In this document: positions 33,261 to 41,613 of the stretch, one piece after another
Position numbering within the stretch: position 1 is the stretch's first letter
How the letters are laid out: every line of letters starts with the position of its first letter
Assembly (NCBI RefSeq): GCF_002920575.1
Contig: NZ_PQSQ01000067.1
Span: forward strand, 1-44,563
Length of the DNA stretch: 44,563 bases
Direction: 5' to 3'
From: Streptomyces sp. Ru73
GTDB lineage: Bacteria; Actinomycetota; Actinomycetes; Streptomycetales; Streptomycetaceae
Position numbers and translations under genes: made by a program
The notes under the pieces: generated by a model
The model's database searches: none
Told to the model about the DNA's origin: nothing
Seen by the model: only the letters and a program-made list of their open reading frames with translations

Positions 33261-34391
33261 TCAGCGTCCGAAGCGCTCCGGGCGGAACGGTTCCAGCATC
33301 GGGTGCCGGGTGCCGGTGCGGACCTCGTACGACAGCAGTTCGCCGGCGATGAGTCCGAGGGTGGCTCCGGAGTGGGTGAAGCCGACGAAGCACCCGGGCA
33401 CCTCGGCCAGTTCGCCGAAGACCGGCTCGCCGTCGGCCGGGATGGGCTTGCGGCCCAGCCGCCAGGAGGCCGCGGTCAGCGTGACGTCCCCGGCGAAGAG
33501 CGCGGACGCCTCGGCGACCAGCTCCTTCACCACCGCCTCGTCGATCGTGCAGGTACCGTCCGGGGCCTCGGCGATGTGCGGTTCGTACCAGGAGTGGTCG
33601 AGCGCGTACCTGTTGCCGGGGTGCGGCCGCACCGCGACGCGCGGGGTGTTCAGCACCGCGGTGACCTCGGACGTCACGGGTTCGGTGACGACCAGCATCG
33701 ACAGCGGCGAGCCGTCCGGGAGGGGCACGCCGAGGTCCGAGACCATCGCGGGCGTGGCCGCGCCGCACGCGAGGACCACCGCGTCGGCGTCGAAGCGGTG
33801 TCCCCCGGCCGTGGTGACGCCCCGCGCCGCGCCGCCGTCCAGCACGACGTCGGCCTTGCCCGCGTGGGTGACCAGCTCGCCGCCGTGCCGGGTGAACTCG
33901 CCGGCCAGGTACGCGATCAGCTCCGGCAGCGACACCCAGCCCTCGCCCCGGTTGGCGACCGCGGCCTCGGGCACCGCGGCCGGATCCACTCCGGGGGCGT
34001 ACTCGGGCACGGCGGACGGCTCGACGAGGCGTGAGTCGTAGCCGTGTGCCGCCTCGTGCCGGTGGCGCCGCTCGGCCTTCTCCCGCTGCCCGGCGGGCGC
34101 CCAGTACACCGCGCCGTCGAACCGCAGCCACTCCCGGCCGGGATCGGCCGCGAACAGCGTGCGGTACCGGTCGATGCCGACCATGCGCAGCGCATGATAC
34201 GCGGCCGAGCGGGTGCCCGCCGAGTTCAGCCAGGACAGCGAGCGGCCGGACGCGCCACTCGCGAGCTCGGCCTCGGTCACCAGCACCACGGACGCGCCGT
34301 CGCGCTGCAGGTGCGCGGCGGTGGAGACGCCGATGATGCCGCCGCCCACGACGACGACGCGTGCGGCCGGCCTCCCGGTCCCTGCGGACAT
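33261..34391 (-). CDS. FAD-dependent oxidoreductase (DadA/glycine oxidase-like)
   Basis: Protein of 376 aa. VVVVGGGIIGVSTAAHLQRDGASVVLV at about 11-37 is the FAD Rossmann motif, and LASGASGRSLSWLNS near 43-57 is a DAO-family signature. The C-terminal GFTHSGATLGLIAGEL binds FAD. It would oxidise an amino acid or secondary amine to the imine with release of peroxide or electron transfer to the membrane. Start ATG 34391 has GGAAGG 7 nt upstream. It is read in the same direction as the dipeptide-type ABC operon upstream, but a pair of LacI-type boxes in the 123-nt gap suggests its own promoter and control. Confidence 0.9.
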   Translation of the reverse strand: MSAGTGRPAARVVVVGGGIIGVSTAAHLQRDGASVVLVTEAELASGASGRSLSWLNSAGTRSAAYHALRMVGIDRYRTLFAADPGREWLRFDGAVYWAPAGQREKAERRHRHEAAHGYDSRLVEPSAVPEYAPGVDPAAVPEAAVANRGEGWVSLPELIAYLAGEFTRHGGELVTHAGKADVVLDGGAARGVTTAGGHRFDADAVVLACGAATPAMVSDLGVPLPDGSPLSMLVVTEPVTSEVTAVLNTPRVAVRPHPGNRYALDHSWYEPHIAEAPDGTCTIDEAVVKELVAEASALFAGDVTLTAASWRLGRKPIPADGEPVFGELAEVPGCFVGFTHSGATLGLIAGELLSYEVRTGTRHPMLEPFRPERFGR

Positions 34392-34456
34392 GTGCCACCT
34401 TCCTTCTTGTTGCTGCGGCCCGGACCCGGCTGGAGAGCGCCCCGTGCGGCTTGGGT

Positions 34457-34493
34457 TGGGAACGTTCTCAACCGTTGATTGAGAACGTTCCCA
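34457..34493. promoter_or_regulatory. Twin LacI-type boxes in inverted orientation
   Basis: TGGGAACGTTCTCAA and its exact complement TTGAGAACGTTCCCA are separated by 7 nt. Each half is itself a near-palindrome around GAACGTTC and resembles LacI/CebR-type boxes (TGGGA-N4-TCCCA). The two cores are 23 bp apart. It lies 66-102 nt upstream of the DadA-like gene; a hairpin terminator for the ABC operon is an alternative reading. Confidence 0.65.
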
Positions 34494-34514
34494 GCGATGG
34501 CGTGGCACGTCAAG

Positions 34515-35303
34515 TCACGGCGGGGACACGGGCGCCAGACGCGGTACGACATCGCGCAGGGTACGGGTGGCCGGGTGCTGGGGACGGTGCAGTACGTCGG
34601 TGAGGGCGCCCTCCTCCACCACCCGGCCGCGGTGCAGGACGAGCACGTGCGGGCAGAGCTGCTCCACCACCGCGAGGTCGTGCGAGATCAGCAGGCAGGA
34701 GAGCCGGTGCTCGGTACGGAGCCTGCGGAGGAGGCCGAGGATGCGGGCCTGCACGGTCGTGTCCAGTGCGCTGGTGGGTTCGTCCAGGACCAGGAAACGC
34801 GGCCGTACGGCGAGCGCGCGGGCGATCGCCGCACGCTGCCGCTGGCCGCCCGAGAGCTGGTGCGGGAAGCGCGCGGCGTGCTCGGCGGCCAGACCCACGT
34901 CCGCCAGCAGTTCGGTGACCCGGCTCTTCTCGGCGCCGCGCGGCACCATCCGGTGCGCCCGCAGCACTTCACCGATCGCCCGGCCCACCCGCATCCGCGG
35001 ATCGAGGGCGCCCTCGGTGTCCTGCACGACGATCTGCACCGCACGCCGGTACGGGTGCGGCCGTCGCATCCCCCTGATGTCGGCGCCGCGGAAACACACC
35101 GTGCCGCTCGTCGGCGTCACCAGCCCCAGCAGACAGCGGGCCACCGTCGTCTTGCCCGACCCGCTCTCGCCGATCAGCCCCAGGCCGTACGGCCCTTCGG
35201 GCAGCGTGAGGCTCACCCGGTCCACCACCGCCGTGCCGTCGTACACCACGGTCAGCTCGCGCGCTTCAAGCACCACCGACCACGCCTCCCCCGCTCCCGT
35301 CAC
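34515..35303 (-). CDS. Dipeptide/nickel-type ABC transporter ATPase (DppF/OppF-like)
   Basis: Protein of 262 aa. Walker A GESGSGKTT near 45, signature LSGGQRQRAAIARAL near 149, Walker B FLVLDEPTSALD near 168 and the H-loop SHD near 205 are all intact. It energises import by the permeases encoded upstream. GTG 35303 has GAGG 6 nt upstream and overlaps the preceding ATPase gene by 38 nt; a GTG at 35276 also has a GGAGG and would shorten it by nine residues. Last gene of a five-gene importer operon. Confidence 0.93.
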   Translation of the reverse strand: MTGAGEAWSVVLEARELTVVYDGTAVVDRVSLTLPEGPYGLGLIGESGSGKTTVARCLLGLVTPTSGTVCFRGADIRGMRRPHPYRRAVQIVVQDTEGALDPRMRVGRAIGEVLRAHRMVPRGAEKSRVTELLADVGLAAEHAARFPHQLSGGQRQRAAIARALAVRPRFLVLDEPTSALDTTVQARILGLLRRLRTEHRLSCLLISHDLAVVEQLCPHVLVLHRGRVVEEGALTDVLHRPQHPATRTLRDVVPRLAPVSPP

Positions 35304-36111
35304 GTCCTTCCTCGCCGCGCACCGGCAGCCCGCCCAGCCGCGGGGCCGCCGCCAGCAGGCGACGGGTGAGCGGGTCGTGGGGCGTGGCGACCAGGTCGGC
35401 TGCGGGGCGGTCCTCGATCACCCGGCCGCGGTGCAGCACCGCGATCCGGTCGCACAGTCCGGCGAGCAGCGCGAGGTCGTGGCTGATGAACAGCACGGCC
35501 GTGCCGTGCGCCGCGCGCAGTTCGGCCAGCAGTGCGCAGATCTGCGCCTGCGTCGTCACGTCCAGCGCGCTGGTCGGCTCGTCCGCGATGAGCAGCCGCG
35601 TCCTGAGGGCCGAGGCCAGGGCGATGGCCACGCGCTGGAGCTGTCCGCCGGAGAGCTGGTGGGGGTAGCGGGAGAGGTGCCCGGCGGGGAGGCCGACGCG
35701 TTCCAGTCCGGCGACGGCGCGGCGCCTCGCCTCCGCGCGGCCGCAGCCGTGCAGCCGCAGGGTGCGCAGCACGGTGACGCCGACCGGGAGTACGGGGCTG
35801 AAGGCGGCGGCCGGATTCTGCGGGATGAGCGCCATGACGGAGCCGCGGAGCCGGCGCAGCCGGCGTCCCGCCATCCCGACCAGCTCCTCGTCGGCCAGCC
35901 GGATGCTGCCGGTCACCCGGGCGCCCGCGTGGCGGGTCAGTCCGAGCACCGTCAGCCCCGTCGTCGTCTTGCCCGCGCCGCTCTCCCCCACGAGGCCCAG
36001 GAACTCGCCGTGGTGCAGCGCCAGTTCGTCGATGTGCAGCACCGGTTCGGCCGTCTCGTGGCCGAACGAGACGCGCACGTCGCGCAGTTCGAGGAGGCGT
36101 GCGGGGGTCAT
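35266..36111 (-). CDS. Dipeptide/nickel-type ABC transporter ATPase (DppD/OppD-like)
   Basis: Protein of 281 aa. Walker A GESGAGKTT near 42, Q-loop IPQNPAAAFSP near 95, signature LSGGQLQRVAIALA near 153, Walker B LLIADEPTSALD near 172 and SHD near 208 are complete. The C-terminal region is Gly-rich and short of the iron-sulfur/OppD tail Cys cluster. The gene overlaps the permease gene upstream by 4 nt (ATGA), so translation is coupled. It forms the heterodimeric motor with the next ATPase. Confidence 0.93.
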   Translation of the reverse strand: MTPARLLELRDVRVSFGHETAEPVLHIDELALHHGEFLGLVGESGAGKTTTGLTVLGLTRHAGARVTGSIRLADEELVGMAGRRLRRLRGSVMALIPQNPAAAFSPVLPVGVTVLRTLRLHGCGRAEARRRAVAGLERVGLPAGHLSRYPHQLSGGQLQRVAIALASALRTRLLIADEPTSALDVTTQAQICALLAELRAAHGTAVLFISHDLALLAGLCDRIAVLHRGRVIEDRPAADLVATPHDPLTRRLLAAAPRLGGLPVRGEEGRDGSGGGVVGGA

Positions 36112-36953
36112 GGCCGCATCCGTGGGGTGTGCCGCGGGTCGAGGCGGTCCCGCAGCACGTCACCGAGCAGGAAGAAGAGGGCCGCGACGACCATGATGGC
36201 CAGGCCGGGGAAGGTGCCGAGCCACCACTGGGTGGTGAAGTAGTTCTGCGACTGCTCCACCATCAGCCCCCAGTCGGGGGTGGGCGGTTGCGGTCCCAGG
36301 CCGAGGAAGGACAGCGCGGAGGTGACGAGCAGCACCCCGCCGACGTCGGTCGACGCCTGGACCAGCAGGGGCGTCGAGGCGTTGGGCAGGACGTGGCGGA
36401 GCAGGATGCGCCGGTGGCCCAGGCCGAGGGTGCGGCAGGCCTCGGTGTACGGGCGGCCGGCGACCGAGGCCGTCTCGCCGCGCACCAGCCGCGCGTACCA
36501 CGGCCACCAGGTCACGGTGAGTGCCACGGTCAGCCCCACCGGGCCGGGCGTCAGCACCGTGGCCAGGGCCAGCGCCAGCAGCAGCGCGGGCACCGCCAGG
36601 AACACGTCGGTGAGACGCATCAGTGCCTCGTCGATCCAGCCGCCGAAGTAGCCCGCCACCAGCCCCGTCGCGGTCCCCACGACCAGTGAGACCGCCACCA
36701 CGACCACGGCGACCAACGGGCCGACGCGGGCACCGTAGAGCACCCGGGAGAACACGTCGCGGCCCAGTTCGTCGGTGCCGAACCAGTGGGCCGCCGAGGG
36801 CGGGCGCAGGATCCGTCCGGTCTCGGTGCCGCCGGTCGCGTCCGCCGGGTACGGGGCCAGCACCGGTGCGAACACCACGACGGCCACGACGAGCGCCACG
36901 CCGACGGTGACGAGGACCAGCGGCGTGCGGCCGCCCCGGTTGCCGTGTGTCAT
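36108..36953 (-). CDS. Dipeptide/nickel-type ABC permease (DppC/OppC-like)
   Basis: Protein of 281 aa with about six helices. The N-terminal helix and the following HWFGTDELGRDVFSRVLYGARVG segment (about 55-77) are hallmarks of DppC. The EAA loop reads EACRTLGLGHRRILLRHVLPN near 175-195. It partners the DppB-like permease encoded 10 nt upstream. Confidence 0.93.
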   Translation of the reverse strand: MTHGNRGGRTPLVLVTVGVALVVAVVVFAPVLAPYPADATGGTETGRILRPPSAAHWFGTDELGRDVFSRVLYGARVGPLVAVVVVAVSLVVGTATGLVAGYFGGWIDEALMRLTDVFLAVPALLLALALATVLTPGPVGLTVALTVTWWPWYARLVRGETASVAGRPYTEACRTLGLGHRRILLRHVLPNASTPLLVQASTDVGGVLLVTSALSFLGLGPQPPTPDWGLMVEQSQNYFTTQWWLGTFPGLAIMVVAALFFLLGDVLRDRLDPRHTPRMRP

Positions 36954-36963
36954 CGCCGTCTCC

Positions 36964-38013
36964 TCACCGCAGGGTGATGCGCGGGTCGAGGGCCGCCTGG
37001 GCCAGGTCGACGGCCAGGTTCGCGGCGAGGTACAGCAGTGCGACCAGGAGCGTCACGCCGACGACGGCCGGTGTGTCGAGGGACTGCACCGCGTCGGCCG
37101 CGTACCGGCCGAGCCCCGGATAGTCGAACACCGCCTCCACGAGGAAGGTGTTGACCAGGGAGTATCCGAAGATGAGCGCGAGGAGCTGCAGGACCGGGTT
37201 CCAGGCGAGCCGCAGTGCGAACCGGCCGAGGACCGCACGCTCCGGGAAGCCCAGGGAACGCACCATCTGAATGTGCGGCTCGCCGGCCGCGTCCAGCAGA
37301 CTCGCCCGCACCATGCGGGCCACGACGGCCGCCGGGTAGGAGGCCACGACGAGGGCCGGCAGGAGCAGGTGGTCGAAGAGGTCGGCGGCCGCCGCGCCGT
37401 TGCCGGTGAGGACGGCGTCGACCAGCGGCAGACCGGTGACGGTGGTCACCGGGTGCGCGGCGAGCACCCCGCGATCGTGGCTGCCGGCGATCGGCAGCAG
37501 CCCGAGCCGGCCGGCGAAGAGCAGTTGCAGGAGCAGTGCCAGCCAGAAGGTCGGGATCGAGGCGCTGAGCAGCGCGCCGTACCGCACCAGCCGGTCGGGG
37601 GCCTTGCCGTACCACCGCACTGCGGCCACTCCCGCGGGGATGCCCACCGCCAGCCCGATGACCAGCCCGGCGAGCACCATCTGCAGGGTGTTGGGCAGCA
37701 GGGTGAGGAGGTCGGTGAGGACGGGCCGGTGGGTGCCGACGGACAGGCCCCAGTCGCCGCGCCAGATCCCGGTCACGTACGTGAGGATCTGCTCGGCGAC
37801 CGGGCGGTCCAGCCCCAGTTGGGCGCGGACCCGTGCCCGTTCCGCCGCCGAGGCCCGCGGCCCCGCCCACACCCCGGCCGGGTCGCTGGGCACCACGCGT
37901 GCGATGAGGTACGTCAGTACCACCACTCCGACGGCGACCAGGGCGGAGAGCGCCGCACGGCGGGCCGCGTAACGGAGCACCGGCAGGCCGCGGCCGTCCC
38001 GGGTGCGCTTCAT
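36964..38013 (-). CDS. Dipeptide/nickel-type ABC permease (DppB/OppB-like)
   Basis: Protein of 349 aa with six helices and the DppB signature AQLGLDRPVAEQILTYVTGIWRGDWGLS (about 65-95). The EAA loop is VRSLGFPERAVLGRFALRLAWNP near 250-272, and YPGLGRYAADAVQSLDTPAV lies near 305. I chose ATG 38013, with GGAGG 5 nt upstream, over GTG 38019. The gene is 27 nt after the solute-binding protein gene. Confidence 0.93.
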   Translation of the reverse strand: MKRTRDGRGLPVLRYAARRAALSALVAVGVVVLTYLIARVVPSDPAGVWAGPRASAAERARVRAQLGLDRPVAEQILTYVTGIWRGDWGLSVGTHRPVLTDLLTLLPNTLQMVLAGLVIGLAVGIPAGVAAVRWYGKAPDRLVRYGALLSASIPTFWLALLLQLLFAGRLGLLPIAGSHDRGVLAAHPVTTVTGLPLVDAVLTGNGAAAADLFDHLLLPALVVASYPAAVVARMVRASLLDAAGEPHIQMVRSLGFPERAVLGRFALRLAWNPVLQLLALIFGYSLVNTFLVEAVFDYPGLGRYAADAVQSLDTPAVVGVTLLVALLYLAANLAVDLAQAALDPRITLR

Positions 38014-38040
38014 GTCCACCTCCCCGGCGGGTGACGGCGG

Positions 38041-39648
38041 TCAGTGGTGGGTGAGGTCGTGGACGAACACGACATTGGCGTAGGCCGGGTTGTCGACGAA
38101 CCCCCTGACGCTGCTGTTCAGCACCCGCTGGTAGGTGTTGGTGCCGAGGAAGAGCACCGGCGCGTCCCTGATGAGGATCTCCTGCATCCTGCGGTAGGTC
38201 CGCACCGCTTCGCGCGGGTCCGTTGCCGTGAGCGCGCCGACCCGGTCGATGAGCCGGTCGAGCCGGGGATTGGAGTAGTAGGCGAGGTTGTAGGAGATCT
38301 CCTTCTCGGTGCGGAACACGTTGCGGAAGTACGACAGCGGTTCGGGGTCGTCCGGCCACCACCACATGACGAAGATGTCCTGGCGCTTGGCCGGGTTCTT
38401 GTTCTTGGCGCGCGGCCACTGCGCCGACGACCAGGCGAGCCCCTCGACCCGGAGGTCGATGCCGAACGGGCGCAGCTGCGACTTCATCAGGTCGCCGAGG
38501 GTGCGGATGGTGTCCTCGCCCGCCGGATACGTCATCTCCAGTGTGATGGTCCGGCCGCTGCCCGGCCCGTACCCGGCTTCCTTCAGCAGCTTCCGGGCGC
38601 GGGTGCGGTCGCCCGGCAGGTCCAGGGTGGTGGCGTGGCCGAACATACCCTTGGGGATGAGCCCGTCGGAGGGCACGAGGGCTCCCCGGCTGGCCTTGAT
38701 GAGTTCCCGGTGGTCGAGCGCGTCCGCGACGGCCCGGCGCACCCGGATGTCGTCCAGTGGCTTCTTCTGGGTGTTCATCAGGCCGATCAGCGTCTGCCAC
38801 GAGGGCCGTTCGTACACGGTGAGGTTCGGCCGGCCGCGCAGTGTGTCCACGAGCTGCGGCGGCAGCCCGCCGACGTAGGTGCCCTCGCCCGCGGTCATGA
38901 GCTGGGCTTCCGTGGACGACTGCGGCACCGACCGGTAGACCACCTTCGTGTAGCGGTTGCCGCGCCATCCGCCCCAGTAGTCCTTGAAGGCGGTCAGCTC
39001 CACTTCGTTCTCGCTGCCCGGGTTCCACGAGGCGACGGTGTACGGGCCCGTGCCGCGCGCCGTGGCCCGGTAGGCCTTGGTGTCGTCGGAGACCTCGTAG
39101 ATCCACGCCGCGTAGGTGGCGGAGGCGATGATGTCCAGCGGCGCGGGGCGGGACAGCTGGAAGCGGACCTGCCGGGTGCCGACCGGGGTGATCTTCTCGA
39201 CCGGGTCCCACACGTAGGAGGCGCTGGCCTTGAGCTTCATGGTGCGCTCGACGGCCGCCTTCACCGACTGGGCCGTGAGCGGCCGCCCGGAGTGGAACCG
39301 CACGTGGTCCCGCAGGGTGAACGTCCAGGTCCGGCGGTCCGCCGACGCCTTCCACCGGGTCGCGAGCACGCCCTCGGTCCTGCGGGTGACGGCGTTGTAC
39401 CGGGTGAGGGTCTCGTACATGTTGGACAGCGCGACGACTTCGTCGGAGTAGGAGCGCGCCGGGTCCCACTCGGTGACCAGTCCCCTGCTGGACAGGTACA
39501 CGAAGGTGTCGTCGTCGCTCCTTCTCTCGTGCCCGCCGGAGCAGCCGGCCGCCGGGAGTGCCAGTGCCACGGCGACGGCCACCGCGGCGGCGCGTAACCG
39601 TCGACGGCGGCGCGCGGGCCGGGGGCCCGAGAGGAGCTGCAACGACAT
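38041..39648 (-). CDS. Family 5 extracellular solute-binding lipoprotein
   Basis: Protein of 535 aa. The N-terminus is very Arg-rich (ARRRRRLR) followed by a hydrophobic core and the lipobox LPAAGC (acylated C36). The mature part is SBP_bac_5, as in DppA, OppA and NikA: EWDPARSYSDEVVALSNMYETL, RWKASADRRTWTFTLRDHVRFHSG and RRAVADALDHREL are clear. Such proteins bind peptides, nickel chelates or opines at the outer face of the membrane. First gene of the operon SBP - DppB - DppC - DppD - DppF. ATG 39648 has GGAGG 7 nt upstream. Substrate unknown; a large SBP with a downstream DadA-like oxidase could suit an amino acid derivative. Confidence 0.93.
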   Translation of the reverse strand: MSLQLLSGPRPARRRRRLRAAAVAVAVALALPAAGCSGGHERRSDDDTFVYLSSRGLVTEWDPARSYSDEVVALSNMYETLTRYNAVTRRTEGVLATRWKASADRRTWTFTLRDHVRFHSGRPLTAQSVKAAVERTMKLKASASYVWDPVEKITPVGTRQVRFQLSRPAPLDIIASATYAAWIYEVSDDTKAYRATARGTGPYTVASWNPGSENEVELTAFKDYWGGWRGNRYTKVVYRSVPQSSTEAQLMTAGEGTYVGGLPPQLVDTLRGRPNLTVYERPSWQTLIGLMNTQKKPLDDIRVRRAVADALDHRELIKASRGALVPSDGLIPKGMFGHATTLDLPGDRTRARKLLKEAGYGPGSGRTITLEMTYPAGEDTIRTLGDLMKSQLRPFGIDLRVEGLAWSSAQWPRAKNKNPAKRQDIFVMWWWPDDPEPLSYFRNVFRTEKEISYNLAYYSNPRLDRLIDRVGALTATDPREAVRTYRRMQEILIRDAPVLFLGTNTYQRVLNSSVRGFVDNPAYANVVFVHDLTHH

Positions 39649-39790
39649 GACCGTGCCTCCCGGAACGCACACGGGACAGGAACGCGCACCGTGTACCGCG
39701 TACAGGCGCACGATGGTTGCCAGCATGGCACGCGGCCGCCCGGCCGGGCAGGCGTCATTTGCGCTGTTCCCGGCGCGCCGCTCAGCGGCC

Positions 39791-39817
39791 CGCGTCCGCC
39801 GGAGCCCGGCGGACGCG
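39791..39817 (-). terminator. Terminator after the alcohol dehydrogenase operon
   Basis: Perfect 12-bp arms CGCGTCCGCCGG and CCGGCGGACGCG with a 3-nt loop, 12 nt downstream of the alcohol dehydrogenase stop codon on the minus strand. Confidence 0.8.
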
Positions 39818-39828
39818 GTGCACCGTGG

Positions 39829-40854
39829 TCACGGCACGAGGATCGCCCGGCCGCGGATCCGGCCGGCGTCCAGGTCGTCGAGGGCGTCCTGGAACCGGTC
39901 GAGCGGATAGGCCGTGGTGTGCAGGCGCACCCGGCCATGTGCCGCGAGGGTCATCAGTTCGCACAGGTCGGTGTAGGAACCGACGAGGTTGCCGATGAGG
40001 TTGATCTCGGCGGAGATGATGTCGATGGTGGGGACGTCGATGTTCTCGCCGTAGCCCACCACGTGGTAGTCCCCCGCGCGGCGCAGCATCGCCACGCCGT
40101 CCTTGGTGGCGCCGCCCTCGCCGACGAAGTCGATGACGGTCTCCGCGCCGTGCCCGCCGGTCAGGTCGAGGACTTCCGTGACGTGCTCGCCGCCGGTGAC
40201 GACGCCGTGGTCGGCGCCGATCGACTCGGCCAGCTTCACCGCTTCGGGGTTGCGGTCGACGACGATCAGCTCGGCGGCGGTGAGGGCCTTGAGCACCTGG
40301 ACGCCGATGTGGCCGAGACCGCCGGCGCCGATCACCACGCACCGGTCGCCGGGGCGCAGCCGGCGGGCCGCCTTGGCCGCGGCGTGGTAGGCGGTCAGTC
40401 CGGCGTCGGCCAGGGCCGCGACGTCAGCGGGGCGCAGCGAGTCGTCGATGCGGACGACGCTGCGGGCCGAGGTCTTCAGGTACTCGGCGTAGCCGCCGGC
40501 GGTGTCGATGCCGGGGAAGCGGCTCTGCTCACAGTGCACGTCGTCGCCGGACCGGCAGGCGCGGCACAGCCCGCAGGTGATCAGCGGATGGACGATGACG
40601 GCGTCGCCCTCGGAGACGTTGGTGACGGCGCTGCCGACCGCGTGCACCCAGCCGGCGTTCTCGTGCCCGATGGTGTACGGCAGGGTGACGCCCGACTTCT
40701 GCGCCCACTGTCCTTCGAGGATGTGCAGGTCGGTACGGCACACACCGGCCCCGCCGATCTTGACGACGACGTCGTACGGGCCGGTGACCTCCGGCACGGG
40801 CACGTCGGTGAGCTGCAGTTTCTCGCCGTATCCGACGACCTGTACGGCCTTCAT
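39829..40854 (-). CDS. Zinc-dependent alcohol dehydrogenase
   Basis: Protein of 341 aa of the medium-chain dehydrogenase family. Catalytic zinc ligands C39 (GVCRTD) and H64-E65 (GHENAGWV) are present, as are the four structural zinc cysteines C94, C97, C100 and C108. The NAD(P)-binding motif GAGGLGHIGVQ lies near 174. It oxidises alcohols to aldehydes or ketones. Start ATG 40854 overlaps the stop of the DUF59 gene by 4 nt. The trio amidohydrolase - DUF59 - alcohol dehydrogenase in this order is the tail of the propane/MimABCD-type monooxygenase operons of actinobacteria, where the enzyme would oxidise 2-propanol or another product alcohol. Confidence 0.93.
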   Translation of the reverse strand: MKAVQVVGYGEKLQLTDVPVPEVTGPYDVVVKIGGAGVCRTDLHILEGQWAQKSGVTLPYTIGHENAGWVHAVGSAVTNVSEGDAVIVHPLITCGLCRACRSGDDVHCEQSRFPGIDTAGGYAEYLKTSARSVVRIDDSLRPADVAALADAGLTAYHAAAKAARRLRPGDRCVVIGAGGLGHIGVQVLKALTAAELIVVDRNPEAVKLAESIGADHGVVTGGEHVTEVLDLTGGHGAETVIDFVGEGGATKDGVAMLRRAGDYHVVGYGENIDVPTIDIISAEINLIGNLVGSYTDLCELMTLAAHGRVRLHTTAYPLDRFQDALDDLDAGRIRGRAILVP

Positions 40855-41612
40855 GAGGTAGGTCCCTTCGGGGTGCGGGGGCGGGTCGTGTCGGGGGTGC
40901 GCGGGGCCTGGCCGGCGGCCGCGTCGGGGTAGCGGGTGCGGAGGAGGCCGCGGCAGAAGTGCGCGTTGCCGTCGATCGAGATGCGGACGGAGCGGGCGAA
41001 CCGCAGCCGTACCGGGATCTGTTCGGCCGGGTACGGCGCACCGTGGTCGTCGACGAGGGCGGGTGCCGTCGGCGCGGTGCTCAGGCCGAGGGCGGCGCGG
41101 CGCCGTACGAGGGCGTGGGTGGCGGGCGCGTCGGGCAGGTCGGCGAGGACGACGTGGCACAGGTCGGTCTCGGCCAGGTCCGGCCGGTCGCGCAGCAGCC
41201 GGGTCAGTGCGCGTTCCATCGCGGCGGTGTGTGCCTTGCGGCGGAAGGTGAGCCGGAGTTCGTCCAGGCTGTCCTGCGCCTCGGGCCCGAAGGTGCCGAC
41301 GTAGCCCGCGTCGGCCGCCAGTCCGCGGTTGATCATGTCGGAGTCGTGGTGGTCGTCGAGCAGGACGTGCACCTCGCGTACGCCGGGCAGCCGGCCGAGG
41401 ACGTCCTTGGCGTCGGAGGCCATCAGGTAGGCGAAGTTGGGCGAGCAGAAGGAGGTCGGCAGGCGGAGGTGTACGGTCAGCCGGCCGTCGGGGCCCGCTT
41501 CCAGGGAGCGGACGAAGCCGAGGCCGGTGATGGGTTCGTCCAGCTCGGGGTCGTACACCTCGTCCAGTGCGGTGCGCGCCGCCTGCTCCAGGGTGAGTGC
41601 CGTGGTCGTCAT
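40851..41612 (-). CDS. DUF59 (MIP18/PaaD-like) iron-sulfur assembly-type protein
   Basis: Protein of 253 aa. The first 95 residues are a DUF59 domain (VYDPELDEPITGLGFVRSL at 19-37, and C56 in PTSFCSPNF, the family's conserved Cys). The rest, with LDDHHDSDMINRGLAADAGY and ISIDGNAHFCRGLLRTRYP, is the extension found in proteins of binuclear iron monooxygenase operons. DUF59 proteins help deliver metal or iron-sulfur clusters to client enzymes; the client here is unclear because no monooxygenase gene is in the operon. Its start lies 2 nt before the amidohydrolase stop codon ends, and it overlaps the dehydrogenase gene by 4 nt. Confidence 0.88.
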   Translation of the reverse strand: MTTTALTLEQAARTALDEVYDPELDEPITGLGFVRSLEAGPDGRLTVHLRLPTSFCSPNFAYLMASDAKDVLGRLPGVREVHVLLDDHHDSDMINRGLAADAGYVGTFGPEAQDSLDELRLTFRRKAHTAAMERALTRLLRDRPDLAETDLCHVVLADLPDAPATHALVRRRAALGLSTAPTAPALVDDHGAPYPAEQIPVRLRFARSVRISIDGNAHFCRGLLRTRYPDAAAGQAPRTPDTTRPRTPKGPTS

Positions 41613-41613
41613 G

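Noticed and set aside
36950..39670. A 906-codon open frame on the minus strand across the DppB-like and solute-binding protein genes
   Set aside because: It is a shifted frame of two clear genes, Arg/Pro-rich, without family resemblance.
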